A program made the position numbers and the translations under genes. DNA of 64,000 nucleotides from Haloarchaeobius litoreus (GTDB lineage Archaea > Halobacteriota > Halobacteria > Halobacteriales > Natrialbaceae): positions 620,001 through 684,000 of the forward strand of contig NZ_JANHJR010000001.1 of NCBI RefSeq assembly GCF_024495425.1. The letters run 5' to 3'. Numbering within the stretch: position 1 is the stretch's first letter; every line of letters begins with the position of its first letter. Of this stretch, positions 8,162 to 15,477 are shown piece after piece. The notes under the pieces are model-generated. The model made no database searches. It had not been told where the DNA came from and saw nothing but the letters and a program-made list of their open reading frames with translations.

Positions 8162-9183
8162 ATCATCTCCCTCCGTGCGTATCCGAGGATGTAGACGCTC
8201 ACGCCGAGTGCGATGATGCCGGCCGTGACCACCGCCACGGCGGCCGACGTGCCGAGCAGGTTGTTGTTGAACGTCGTGACGACGAGACAGGACAGCGACG
8301 GCACCGTCGTACAGCCGGACGAGCCGATGGTCGACTCGATGACGCCGTAGACGCGCATCGACTGGATGGTCCGGAACAGCATCGCGATGAGGACGGTCGG
8401 CAGGATGAGCGGCAGCGTGATGTACCGGAAGCGCTGCCACGGCGACGCGCCGGAGACGCGTGCCACGTCGTACAGGTTACGGTCGACGCTCTGCAGGCCC
8501 GCCAGGATGAGCAGGGCCATGAACGCCGACGTCTTCCAGATGTCGGCGACGATGACGATCATCGTCGCGTCCACCGAGTTCGCCAGCGGCGTCAGCGAGA
8601 AGACGCCGATCTCCTGCAGGAACGTCGGTGCATCCTCGTCGCCGACGATGAGCCCGATGTTCGGGTTGAACAGCAGGTAGAAGATCATCCCCTGGACGAC
8701 GATGGGCACCGCCCACGGGATGATGATGGCGACGCGGACCCAGCGCCGTCCCGGGAACTCCTTGTCCAGCACGAGCGCCTGCCCGAAGCCGATGACCGTC
8801 TCGAACGTCACCGAGATGACCGTAAAGAGCAGCGTCACCGTCAGCGCGCTGCCGAACAGCGAGTCCATCGACAGGTCGTCCGGCAGGAACGGCGACGGCA
8901 TCAGCGCGTCCTTCTGCCCGGTGAACAGCTGGACGTAGTTCTCGATGCCGACGAACGCGCCGATGCGGGCGGCACCGAGGTTGTCCGCGTACAGCGACAG
9001 CTGCATCGTCGACAGCAACGGCCAGAACGCGATGACCCCGAGCAACAGGAACGCCGGCGTCAACAGCAGGTAGGCGAACTGCGCCTCGCTGAGGTTCTCC
9101 AGCCACGTGGTGACGGCCGAGGACCGGCTGGAGCGCGTGCTCTCCGTGCCGCCCCCGCCTCGTGTGGGTGATTCCGTTGCCAT
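8158..9183 (-). CDS. Carbohydrate ABC transporter permease (MalF-like)
   Basis: A 341-residue membrane permease. A Ser/Thr/Gly-rich N-terminal tail (about 1-30) precedes a first helix in FAYLLLTPAFLLLGVIAFWPLL. Further helices follow, together with the EAA loop (LYDVARVSGASPWQRFRYITLPL). It pairs with the permease encoded just downstream through an ATGA overlap. The binding-protein stop lies 12 bases upstream. The sequence supports the sugar (CUT1) class but gives no substrate. Confidence 0.93.
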   Translation of the reverse strand: MATESPTRGGGGTESTRSSRSSAVTTWLENLSEAQFAYLLLTPAFLLLGVIAFWPLLSTMQLSLYADNLGAARIGAFVGIENYVQLFTGQKDALMPSPFLPDDLSMDSLFGSALTVTLLFTVISVTFETVIGFGQALVLDKEFPGRRWVRVAIIIPWAVPIVVQGMIFYLLFNPNIGLIVGDEDAPTFLQEIGVFSLTPLANSVDATMIVIVADIWKTSAFMALLILAGLQSVDRNLYDVARVSGASPWQRFRYITLPLILPTVLIAMLFRTIQSMRVYGVIESTIGSSGCTTVPSLSCLVVTTFNNNLLGTSAAVAVVTAGIIALGVSVYILGYARREMI

Positions 9184-9195
9184 GGCTGGCTGGCG

Positions 9196-10713
9196 TTACA
9201 CCGAGTTCTCGATCTGTTCGAGCGCGGACGCGAGGTCGGACATCGCCTGGTCCGGTGCCTTGTTCTGCTGGAGCGAGCCGTTGACCTCCGAGTAGATCTG
9301 CTGGGACTCCTGGTTCCAGACCTGCGTGACCGGCCGCGGCACCGCGTTCTCGCCGGCGATGCGGAGCTGCGTCGTGTACCGGCCGATGACGTCGAGGTCC
9401 CGTGCGGCTTCGCTGTCGATGAGCTCGGGGACGGGCGGTGCCCAGCCGCCGATCTCGAAGCGGTCGAGCTGGCTCTGCTCGTTCATGATGGCCCGGAGCA
9501 CCTGCACGGCGGCCTGCTTCTTCGCGTCGGAGGCGTTCGGGTTGATGGCGAGATGCCAGCCACCGAGGGCGGCCGCGGGGCCGCCGGTGCCCTCGTACTG
9601 GGCCTCCTCGGGCGTGGTGCCGTACGGAATCGGCATGACGCCGAGGTCCTCGCCGAAGTTCTCCTCGCCGCCGTTGATGACGATGGAGTACGGCCAGTTG
9701 CGGTGCATCACCACCTCCCCGTTGGTGAACGGCTCGCGCGAGGGCTCCTCCGTGTACTGGATGACGGCCTCGGGCGAGATGTCGCCGGTGATGCCCTCCA
9801 GTGCGTGCGGGTCGCTCTCGCCGTGGACGAACGTCCGCATCAGCCGGATGGCGTCGACGACCGGCTGCTCCTCGACGGTGATGGGCCGGTCGCCGATAGG
9901 GCCGAACAGGTTCTCGTGGGCACCGAAGTACGCCCCGCCCATGCTCGTCATGAACTCGTTGAACGCACAGCACGAGAGGCCCTCGTAGGCGCTTCCCTGG
10001 AAGGTGAAGCCGTCCATTCCGTTCTGTGCCGCCACGTCGGCGGTTATCTCGGAGAAGCGCTGCCAGCTCATCGACTCCTCGGCCCAGTTCTCGCCCTCGG
10101 GGTCATAGCCGGCGTCCTCGACGAGGTCCTTCCGGTACTGCATCGTCGGGAAGTCCGCGAACAGCGGGACGGCGTACAGGTCCCCGTTGTACGTCGCCGT
10201 GGAGACGCTGGCCTGGAAGTAGTCGTTCCTGACCGTCTCCACCATCTCCGAGGGGAGCGCGTCGCTCAGGTTGAGCAGCTGTCCCCGAACCATGAACGGG
10301 ATGGCCCACCCGTTGTCGACCATCAGTATCGTCGGCTCGGACTGCCCCGCGTTGAGGATGTTGTTGTACTGGTTCCGGCGGTCCCCCGTCGTGAAGGAGC
10401 CGCTGATTATCTCCAGCTGGATGTTGTCCGGCAGTCCGGCGTCTTCGAGCGACGACTGGATCTCGGACTGTGCATCGGCGAAGTTGTCGTCGGCAGCCCA
10501 CTGGATGGTGATGTCCTCCTCGGGTGCCTCCGTGTTTATCTGGGTGTCAGTGCGGCCGCCACCGCCGCCGTCGTCGCCGTCGCCGCCACCACCTCCCGTG
10601 AGGCAGCCAGCGAGCGACGCGCCGACGCCGGCAGCGCCGGTCGTCTTGACGAAGACCCGCCGCGATACTCTACGTCCCGATTCCCGTGTCCCCTGCGAAT
10701 CATTCACAGGCAT
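9196..10713 (-). CDS. Sugar ABC transporter substrate-binding lipoprotein (Tat exported)
   Basis: A 505-residue extracellular solute-binding protein of the family-1 sugar-binding type. The N-terminus has a twin-arginine signal (RRVSRRVFVKTTGAAG) ending in a lipobox-like SLAGC, with Cys at about 37. A Gly/Asp spacer follows, so it is exported folded and lipid-anchored. The mature part contains the family pattern EITADVAAQNGMDGFTFQG. It is first in a nine-gene operon running to 1451. On the minus strand a TATA-like box at 10731-10742 lies about 24 bases before ATG, so the message is probably leaderless. Confidence 0.93.
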   Translation of the reverse strand: MPVNDSQGTRESGRRVSRRVFVKTTGAAGVGASLAGCLTGGGGGDGDDGGGGGRTDTQINTEAPEEDITIQWAADDNFADAQSEIQSSLEDAGLPDNIQLEIISGSFTTGDRRNQYNNILNAGQSEPTILMVDNGWAIPFMVRGQLLNLSDALPSEMVETVRNDYFQASVSTATYNGDLYAVPLFADFPTMQYRKDLVEDAGYDPEGENWAEESMSWQRFSEITADVAAQNGMDGFTFQGSAYEGLSCCAFNEFMTSMGGAYFGAHENLFGPIGDRPITVEEQPVVDAIRLMRTFVHGESDPHALEGITGDISPEAVIQYTEEPSREPFTNGEVVMHRNWPYSIVINGGEENFGEDLGVMPIPYGTTPEEAQYEGTGGPAAALGGWHLAINPNASDAKKQAAVQVLRAIMNEQSQLDRFEIGGWAPPVPELIDSEAARDLDVIGRYTTQLRIAGENAVPRPVTQVWNQESQQIYSEVNGSLQQNKAPDQAMSDLASALEQIENSV

Positions 10714-10730
10714 AAGCGTAGATGCGGGGG

Positions 10731-10790
10731 TTTATAATTTATAATTAGCGAGTGTACAACGGCCGTTGTAGTAAGTAATATTATACTACT
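10731..10790 (-). promoter_or_regulatory. Promoter and palindromic operator of the sugar operon
   Basis: The AT-rich element at 10731-10742 (tttataatttat on the plus strand) is the probable TATA box for the operon starting at 10713. Upstream of it lies a perfect 16-base palindrome, TACAACGGCCGTTGTA, at 10755-10770. Beyond that is an AGTA...TACT inverted pair (10770-10773 and 10787-10790) around TAATATTA. Sites upstream of TATA in archaea are usually activator sites. The TrmB-type gene next door is the natural candidate to bind here, but this is inference. Confidence 0.65.
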
Positions 10791-10893
10791 TCGTTGCGTA
10801 ATGGAGTCCCGATGCCGGCAGACGCACCACGAATTGCGTGTTTTTACGTCAGCTGTCGAAGTAGAAGGAGCCGCGAGCGGCAGAACTCATCGG

Positions 10894-11973
10894 TCAGGCA
10901 TCACGTTCCAGGACGGTCACACGCATCCCTTCGATGTCCTCGAGCATCGCGCCCTCGCCGCCCACAGTGAACAGGCCCTCGCCCGTATCGACCGTGATGG
11001 ACGCCCGGCCGGCGAGCTGTGCGAGTGGCGTCCGGTGTCCGCCGCCCTCGGAGTTGCCCTCGTAGAACGTGTCGGCGACGACGCCCGCCACCTCGATGGG
11101 TTCGCCGTCGTCGATCGCCTTGCCCTCGACGCGCACGTGGATGGTCTCCCCAGCCATCAGCAGCGGCTCCACGTCGCGGATGAACTCGCGGATGTCGATG
11201 TACTCGATGGGCGGACTGTCGTTGCGGGCGGAGTACAGTTCGTCGCAGATCTCCCAGAGACAGCCGACGTAGTACCAGTGGAACACGTACTCGTGGAGCC
11301 GGTCGTCGACCAGGACGCCGTACTCGTTCAGCGTGTACTCGTGCGGCGCGAAACAGGCCTTCTGCCGGTCGACCAGCGCGACGAACGGCGACGGGAGCGG
11401 CCGGTGGCGGGCCTCGGTCGACGCCGCCGCCAGCCGCGTCCGGTCCGGAATCTCCTCGCCGGCGTCGACGTCGGTGTAGATGCAGAGCTGGATGTAGACC
11501 CCGCGGTCGAGCGCCTCGGAGAGCGCGGCCTCCAGCTGCTCGAACTGCTCCGGGCTGGCCGAGAGCTGGATCTGGTTCTCCGCGTCCTCGATGAACAGTC
11601 GCGCCCGGTCGACGACCGTCTGGAACCGCTTGACGATGCTCGCGGAGTGTCGGTCCAGCTCCGGCTGCTCCCACCGGTCCTCGATCTCGTCGGCGGCGGC
11701 CTCGAACCGGTCGGCCCGCGCGGTCAGGTCCTCGAGCACGTCCGCGGGACTGTGCGCCCGCACGCGGAGGTTCTCGTGCTCGTACGTCTCGACGTAGCCG
11801 CGGTCCTCCAGCGACCGGACCACGTCGTAGATTCGAGGGTCCGGCACGTCACACGCCGCCACGAGCTCCCGCGCCGAGGCGGTCCCCAGGTCCAGCAGCG
11901 CGACGTAGGCGTCGGCCTGATACGGCGACAGCTCGGCCTCCTCGAGCACGTCGCGCAGTGCGTCCGATTCCAT
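10894..11973 (-). CDS. TrmB-family sugar-sensing transcriptional regulator
   Basis: A 359-residue regulator. An N-terminal winged helix-turn-helix (about 1-75, with LSPYQADAYVALLDLGTASARELVAACDVP) is followed by a short coiled segment. The rest is the TrmB C-terminal sugar-binding domain (about 100-359), including a phospholipase D-like part and the end region seen in archaeal TrmB proteins. Members bind sugars and repress or activate sugar transport and glycolytic/gluconeogenic genes. The start is preferred over longer frames because a minus-strand CTTTACG box lies about 27 bases upstream. It sits just upstream of the sugar operon on the same strand, separated by 180 bases holding the palindrome. 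Confidence 0.9.
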   Translation of the reverse strand: MESDALRDVLEEAELSPYQADAYVALLDLGTASARELVAACDVPDPRIYDVVRSLEDRGYVETYEHENLRVRAHSPADVLEDLTARADRFEAAADEIEDRWEQPELDRHSASIVKRFQTVVDRARLFIEDAENQIQLSASPEQFEQLEAALSEALDRGVYIQLCIYTDVDAGEEIPDRTRLAAASTEARHRPLPSPFVALVDRQKACFAPHEYTLNEYGVLVDDRLHEYVFHWYYVGCLWEICDELYSARNDSPPIEYIDIREFIRDVEPLLMAGETIHVRVEGKAIDDGEPIEVAGVVADTFYEGNSEGGGHRTPLAQLAGRASITVDTGEGLFTVGGEGAMLEDIEGMRVTVLERDA

Positions 11974-12138
11974 ACGGTAGGTGCGAGCAGTGCGCGTAAA
12001 GACCTTTGCGGGGTTCCGATGGCCGGTGCTGGTGCGGGTGCGCCACAGTCTCGACCCGCTGGCCCGGTCCCATCGTCGCCAGCAACTCCCTCCGCCGCCG
12101 ACGACAGGTTTAGGCCCGCGCGCCCGCCAGTTTCGGGC

Positions 12139-12960
12139 ATGACCGCACTCGACGTCATCAGGCGACCGGAGTACACGGGCGCGCGGCGGTGCTGGCCCTG
12201 CACGGTCGTCAACGTGGTGCTCGTCCTCGCCGCGTCCGTCGCCGTCTACGTCGCCGATTTCCCCATCGTGGCGGGCGTCGTCGCGGTGCTGGGCCTGCTC
12301 GGCGTCTGGGCGCGCGGCTACGTCGTGCCGTACACGCCGCGGTTCGCACCCCGGCTCGCGAACGCACTCGGTGTCGGCGGGACGTTCGGCCACGACGAGG
12401 GTCCTCCGGAGCGGGAGCTCGGTGGCTCCCTCGGCGGGGAGGCCGACCCCGACGCAGTCGTCGACACGCTGCTCCAGGCCGGCGTACTCGCAGAGGACGC
12501 CGAGGGGCTCTACATGACCGACGAGTTCCGCACGCGCTGGCGTGACGCGATGGGACCGTTACAGGAGGCGACGCTGGACGAACTCGCCGAGGCCGTCATG
12601 GGCGTCAGGATGGACGCCGACGTGCGCGCGGAACGCAACGAGCGCGGCGAGTACGTCGTGGTCGCGAGCCACGACGGCAACCGGCTCCACGACGCCTGGC
12701 TCACCCGTCCGGTCGTCATCGCGGAGGTCGCGGGCGTCAACGCGCTGGCGGGCTCCGGCCTCACCCGCGAGGCACAGCTGCTGGCCGTCGAACCGCTGCG
12801 CTCGTTCCTGGCGGAGTGCCCGGACTGTGGCGGACCCGTCGAGGAGACGACGACCGTCGACTGCTGTGGCGGGCCGCCCGGGACGGCCGCCGAGCCGGAC
12901 CACGTGCTCGCCTGCACCGACTGCGACAGTCTGCTCTTCACGTTCCCGACGGAGGAGTGA
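12139..12960 (+). CDS. Membrane protein with C-terminal zinc ribbon, haloarchaeal hypothetical
   Basis: A 273-residue protein that I cannot assign to a named family. Two adjacent hydrophobic helices (about residues 22-65) anchor a cytosolic domain. The C-terminal ~50 residues hold paired cysteines (CPDCGG ... CC ... CTDCD), which look like a zinc ribbon. The central part (DAVVDTLLQAGVLAEDAEGLYMTDEFRTRW) resembles a small helical module seen in haloarchaeal proteins. The ATG is favoured by a TATA-like GTTTAGG at about 12108-12114. It converges on the universal stress gene. Confidence 0.75.
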   Translation: MTALDVIRRPEYTGARRCWPCTVVNVVLVLAASVAVYVADFPIVAGVVAVLGLLGVWARGYVVPYTPRFAPRLANALGVGGTFGHDEGPPERELGGSLGGEADPDAVVDTLLQAGVLAEDAEGLYMTDEFRTRWRDAMGPLQEATLDELAEAVMGVRMDADVRAERNERGEYVVVASHDGNRLHDAWLTRPVVIAEVAGVNALAGSGLTREAQLLAVEPLRSFLAECPDCGGPVEETTTVDCCGGPPGTAAEPDHVLACTDCDSLLFTFPTEE

Positions 12961-12963
12961 GAC

Positions 12964-13413
12964 TCAGGCGCCGCGGACGAACGTCACCGGACACGGCGCG
13001 TTCAGCATGACCGACTGCGCGGTCGAGCCGAACACCGCCTTCCCGGTCGGCGAGCGGCTCCGCCCCCCGACGACGACGAGGTCCGCGTCCTCCTCGCCGG
13101 CGATCTCGACGACGCGTTCGCCGTAGTCGCCGACGCCGCCGCGGACGACGACGTCGAGGCCGGCCGCGTCGAGCGTCGACCTGATCTCCCGCACCGTCGA
13201 GTAGCGCTCGGCCACGTTGTCGGCCGTCACCTCGGCGGCGGGGTCGATGTCGAGCTTCTCGCGGACCTCCGCGTACTCGTCCTCGCCGAAGACGTGTGCG
13301 AGGACGACCGTCGCGCCCGCCGGCCCGGCGATGTCCGCGACCGTCTCTGTCAGTGCGTCTACCCGTTCCTTGTCGCCGCGTCCGACCGCGAGCAGTACCG
13401 TTTCGAGTGCCAT
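12964..13413 (-). CDS. Universal stress protein (UspA) family
   Basis: A 149-residue single-domain UspA-fold protein. It begins METVLLAVGRG-like and ends with the nucleotide-binding signature GGRSRSPTGKAVFGSTAQSV (about 117-136), a version of the G-x2-G-x9-G-S/T motif seen in ATP-binding members. It is probably a soluble cytosolic stress or signalling protein. A TTTTATG box on the minus strand at about 13440-13446 places the promoter about 30 bases before ATG. That AT-rich element is shared with the opposite-strand leader frame of hutH. Confidence 0.88.
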   Translation of the reverse strand: MALETVLLAVGRGDKERVDALTETVADIAGPAGATVVLAHVFGEDEYAEVREKLDIDPAAEVTADNVAERYSTVREIRSTLDAAGLDVVVRGGVGDYGERVVEIAGEEDADLVVVGGRSRSPTGKAVFGSTAQSVMLNAPCPVTFVRGA

Positions 13414-13438
13414 TTGCCCCGCATTGGACCCGGTCCGA

Positions 13439-13447
13439 CATAAAATC
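13439..13447. promoter_or_regulatory. Probable shared bidirectional TATA element
   Basis: CATAAAATC lies about 27-30 bases upstream of two divergent starts, the UspA gene at 13413 (minus) and the 52-codon leader frame at 13472 (plus). Both strands read as an acceptable archaeal TATA box. It is the only AT-rich element at the right distance for either gene. Confidence 0.45.
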
Positions 13448-13471
13448 GCATGCTGATTTACTCGAATTCGT

Positions 13472-13630
13472 ATGAAGATTTGTGGAATCGTCGGTGGCGT
13501 CCAGCTACCGGACTCACGGCCGGCACACTTGAAGAACCCTCCAATAGCTGGGGTAGCTCCCTTCGGGCTGGCCCTCCTTGTAGGTGATATGAACGAGGAG
13601 ACAGCGGACACGACGGGTGACTGTGCGTGA
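13472..13630 (+). CDS. Putative 52-residue leader peptide coupled to hutH
   Basis: A small frame with an ATG placed 27-30 bases after a TATA-like element. It runs without a stop to a TGA that overlaps the GTG start of hutH by four bases (GTGA). It begins MKICGIVGGVQ and ends TTGDCA. It resembles no protein I know. In this window such overlaps mark real coupled genes, so translation is plausible. It could also be a chance frame in a structured 5' region, or the remnant of a lost upstream hut gene. Confidence 0.4.
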   Translation: MKICGIVGGVQLPDSRPAHLKNPPIAGVAPFGLALLVGDMNEETADTTGDCA

Positions 13631-15195
13631 CAGTCACGCTCGACGGTGAGACGCTGACGCCGGCCGACGTGGTGGCGGTGGTGCGAGAGGAGGAGCCGGT
13701 CGCGGTCGCGGACGACGCCCGCGAGCGGGTACGGACGGCCCGCGAGCGCGTCGAGGACGTGCTCGAGGCCGGCGAGGCGGTGTACGGCCTCAACACGGGC
13801 TTCGGCGAGCTCGTCAACGAGCGCATCCCGCCGGAACGGGTCGCCGACCTCCAGACGAACCTGCTCCGGAGCCACGCCGCCGGCTCCGGTCGTGAATGTA
13901 CGACGGACGAGGTCCGCGCGATGCTCGTCACGCGGATCAACGCGCTTGTCAAGGGCAACTCCGGGGTCCGCGAGACGGTCGTCGACCACCTGCTGACGCT
14001 GCTCAACGAGGGCGTCCACCCGGTCGTCCGCTCGCGCGGGAGCCTCGGTGCGAGCGGCGACCTCGCCCCCCTCGCGCACATGGCAATGGTCCTGCTCGGC
14101 GAGGGCGAGGCAGACCACGACGGCGAGCGACTGTCCGGCGACGAGGCCCTCGCGGCGGTCGGCCTCGAACCACTCTCGCTGGAGGCCAAGGAGGGGCTCG
14201 CGCTCATCAACGGCACCCAGCTCACCGTCGGTAAGGCGGCGCTGGCGGTCGTCGATGCCGAGCGCGTCGTTCGTGCGGCCGACATCGCGGGCGCGCTGAC
14301 GACCGAGGTGACGATGGGGACGACCGCGAGCAGCGCCCCCGTCATCCAGGAGGTCCGTCCGCACGAGGGGCAGGCCGAGAGCGCCCGGAACGTCCGCCGC
14401 TGCTGTGCGGAGTCGGAGATCGTCGAGTCACACCGGAACTGCGACCGCGTCCAGGACGCCTACAGCATCCGCTGTCTCCCGCAGGTCCACGGCGCGGTCC
14501 GCGACGCCGTGGCCCATCTCCGCGACGCCGTCGAGGTCGAACTGAACAGCGCGACCGACAACCCGCTGGTGTTCGACGCCGGGACGACCCACGCCCGCGC
14601 ATCCGGCACCGAGACGGCCGCGGTGCTCTCGGGCGGGAACTTCCACGGCGCGCCGCTCGCGCACCGACTCGACTACCTGACCGCCGCCATGACCGACCTC
14701 GCGGCAATCTGCGAGCGCCGCGTCGACCGCATGGTGAACCCGAACCTCCAGGAGCCACACCTGCCACCGTTCCTCACCGCGGAGAGCGGGCTCCGCTCGG
14801 GGTACATGATCGCGCAGTACACCGCGGCGTCGCTGGTCAACGAGTGTCGGTCGCTCGGCCGGGCCGCGACGGATAACACGCCGGTCTCCGGTGGGCAGGA
14901 GGACCACGTGAGCATGTCGGCGCAGGCGGCGCACCACGCTCGCACCGCCGTCGACAACGCGACGGCCGTCGTCGGCGTCGAACTCCTCTGTGGCGCACAG
15001 GCCATGGAGTTCGTCGACGACGACCTCTCACCCGGCGCAGGGACGGCGGCAGCCTACGACGCGGTCAGGGAACTGGTCGACCCGCTCGACGCGGACCGGG
15101 AACTCGCACCGGAGATGGACCGGGTCGCGGCGCTGGTCAGTTCGGGGATGCTCGACGACGCGGTGTCCGAGTCGCTCTCGGAGCCGCTGGAGTAG
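13627..15195 (+). CDS. hutH: Histidine ammonia-lyase
   Basis: A 522-residue enzyme that deaminates L-histidine to urocanate, the first step of histidine catabolism. The MIO-forming Ala-Ser-Gly triad is at 142-144 in GSLGASGDLAPLAH. Tyr53 and His83 match the Pseudomonas enzyme in position and context (AVYGLNTGFG, LLRSHAAG). The SGGQEDHVSM motif favours histidine over phenylalanine or tyrosine as substrate. It starts with GTG, overlapping a short upstream frame. The usual haloarchaeal partners (hutU, hutG, hutI) are not present in this window, so either they lie elsewhere or the enzyme works alone. Confidence 0.95.
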   Translation: MTVTLDGETLTPADVVAVVREEEPVAVADDARERVRTARERVEDVLEAGEAVYGLNTGFGELVNERIPPERVADLQTNLLRSHAAGSGRECTTDEVRAMLVTRINALVKGNSGVRETVVDHLLTLLNEGVHPVVRSRGSLGASGDLAPLAHMAMVLLGEGEADHDGERLSGDEALAAVGLEPLSLEAKEGLALINGTQLTVGKAALAVVDAERVVRAADIAGALTTEVTMGTTASSAPVIQEVRPHEGQAESARNVRRCCAESEIVESHRNCDRVQDAYSIRCLPQVHGAVRDAVAHLRDAVEVELNSATDNPLVFDAGTTHARASGTETAAVLSGGNFHGAPLAHRLDYLTAAMTDLAAICERRVDRMVNPNLQEPHLPPFLTAESGLRSGYMIAQYTAASLVNECRSLGRAATDNTPVSGGQEDHVSMSAQAAHHARTAVDNATAVVGVELLCGAQAMEFVDDDLSPGAGTAAAYDAVRELVDPLDADRELAPEMDRVAALVSSGMLDDAVSESLSEPLE

Positions 15196-15477
15196 AAAAG
15201 CGACTCGGCGCGCGACCCGTCGAGACACCGTGGGGGGAGTTGGGGGAGTGGCGCCTCAGACGCAGCACGCCGCGTCGCAAACGCTGCTCACCGCCTCGTC
15301 TATTTAAGAGTTTTACAACATTGTACCGCTAGAATGCCGTTTTCGACCGTCTCCTTGCGGTTCGGCGCTTCGTCGATACTCATGCGGTGTTCGTCAAAAC
15401 GTCCCGGAAGAATACCCTCGGACGTGACAGTCCGCTCCCCGACACGCTTATGCCCGGGCCGGGACCAGTTCGCCGGC
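15196..15477. other. Intergenic region between hutH and the NERD helicase
   Basis: No protein-like frame is seen. It contains an AT-rich TATTTAAGAGTTTTAC at 15301-15316 and, nearer the helicase, a CTTATG element at about 15448-15453 that lies the correct distance before the chosen ATG. The first element could terminate hutH transcription or serve a longer helicase transcript. Confidence 0.5.

Noticed and set aside
15334-15477. Longer N-terminus for the NERD helicase beginning at 15334
   Set aside because: The 48 extra residues are Arg/Ser/Pro rich without acidic bias, and a better-placed TATA-like CTTATG precedes the ATG at 15478.
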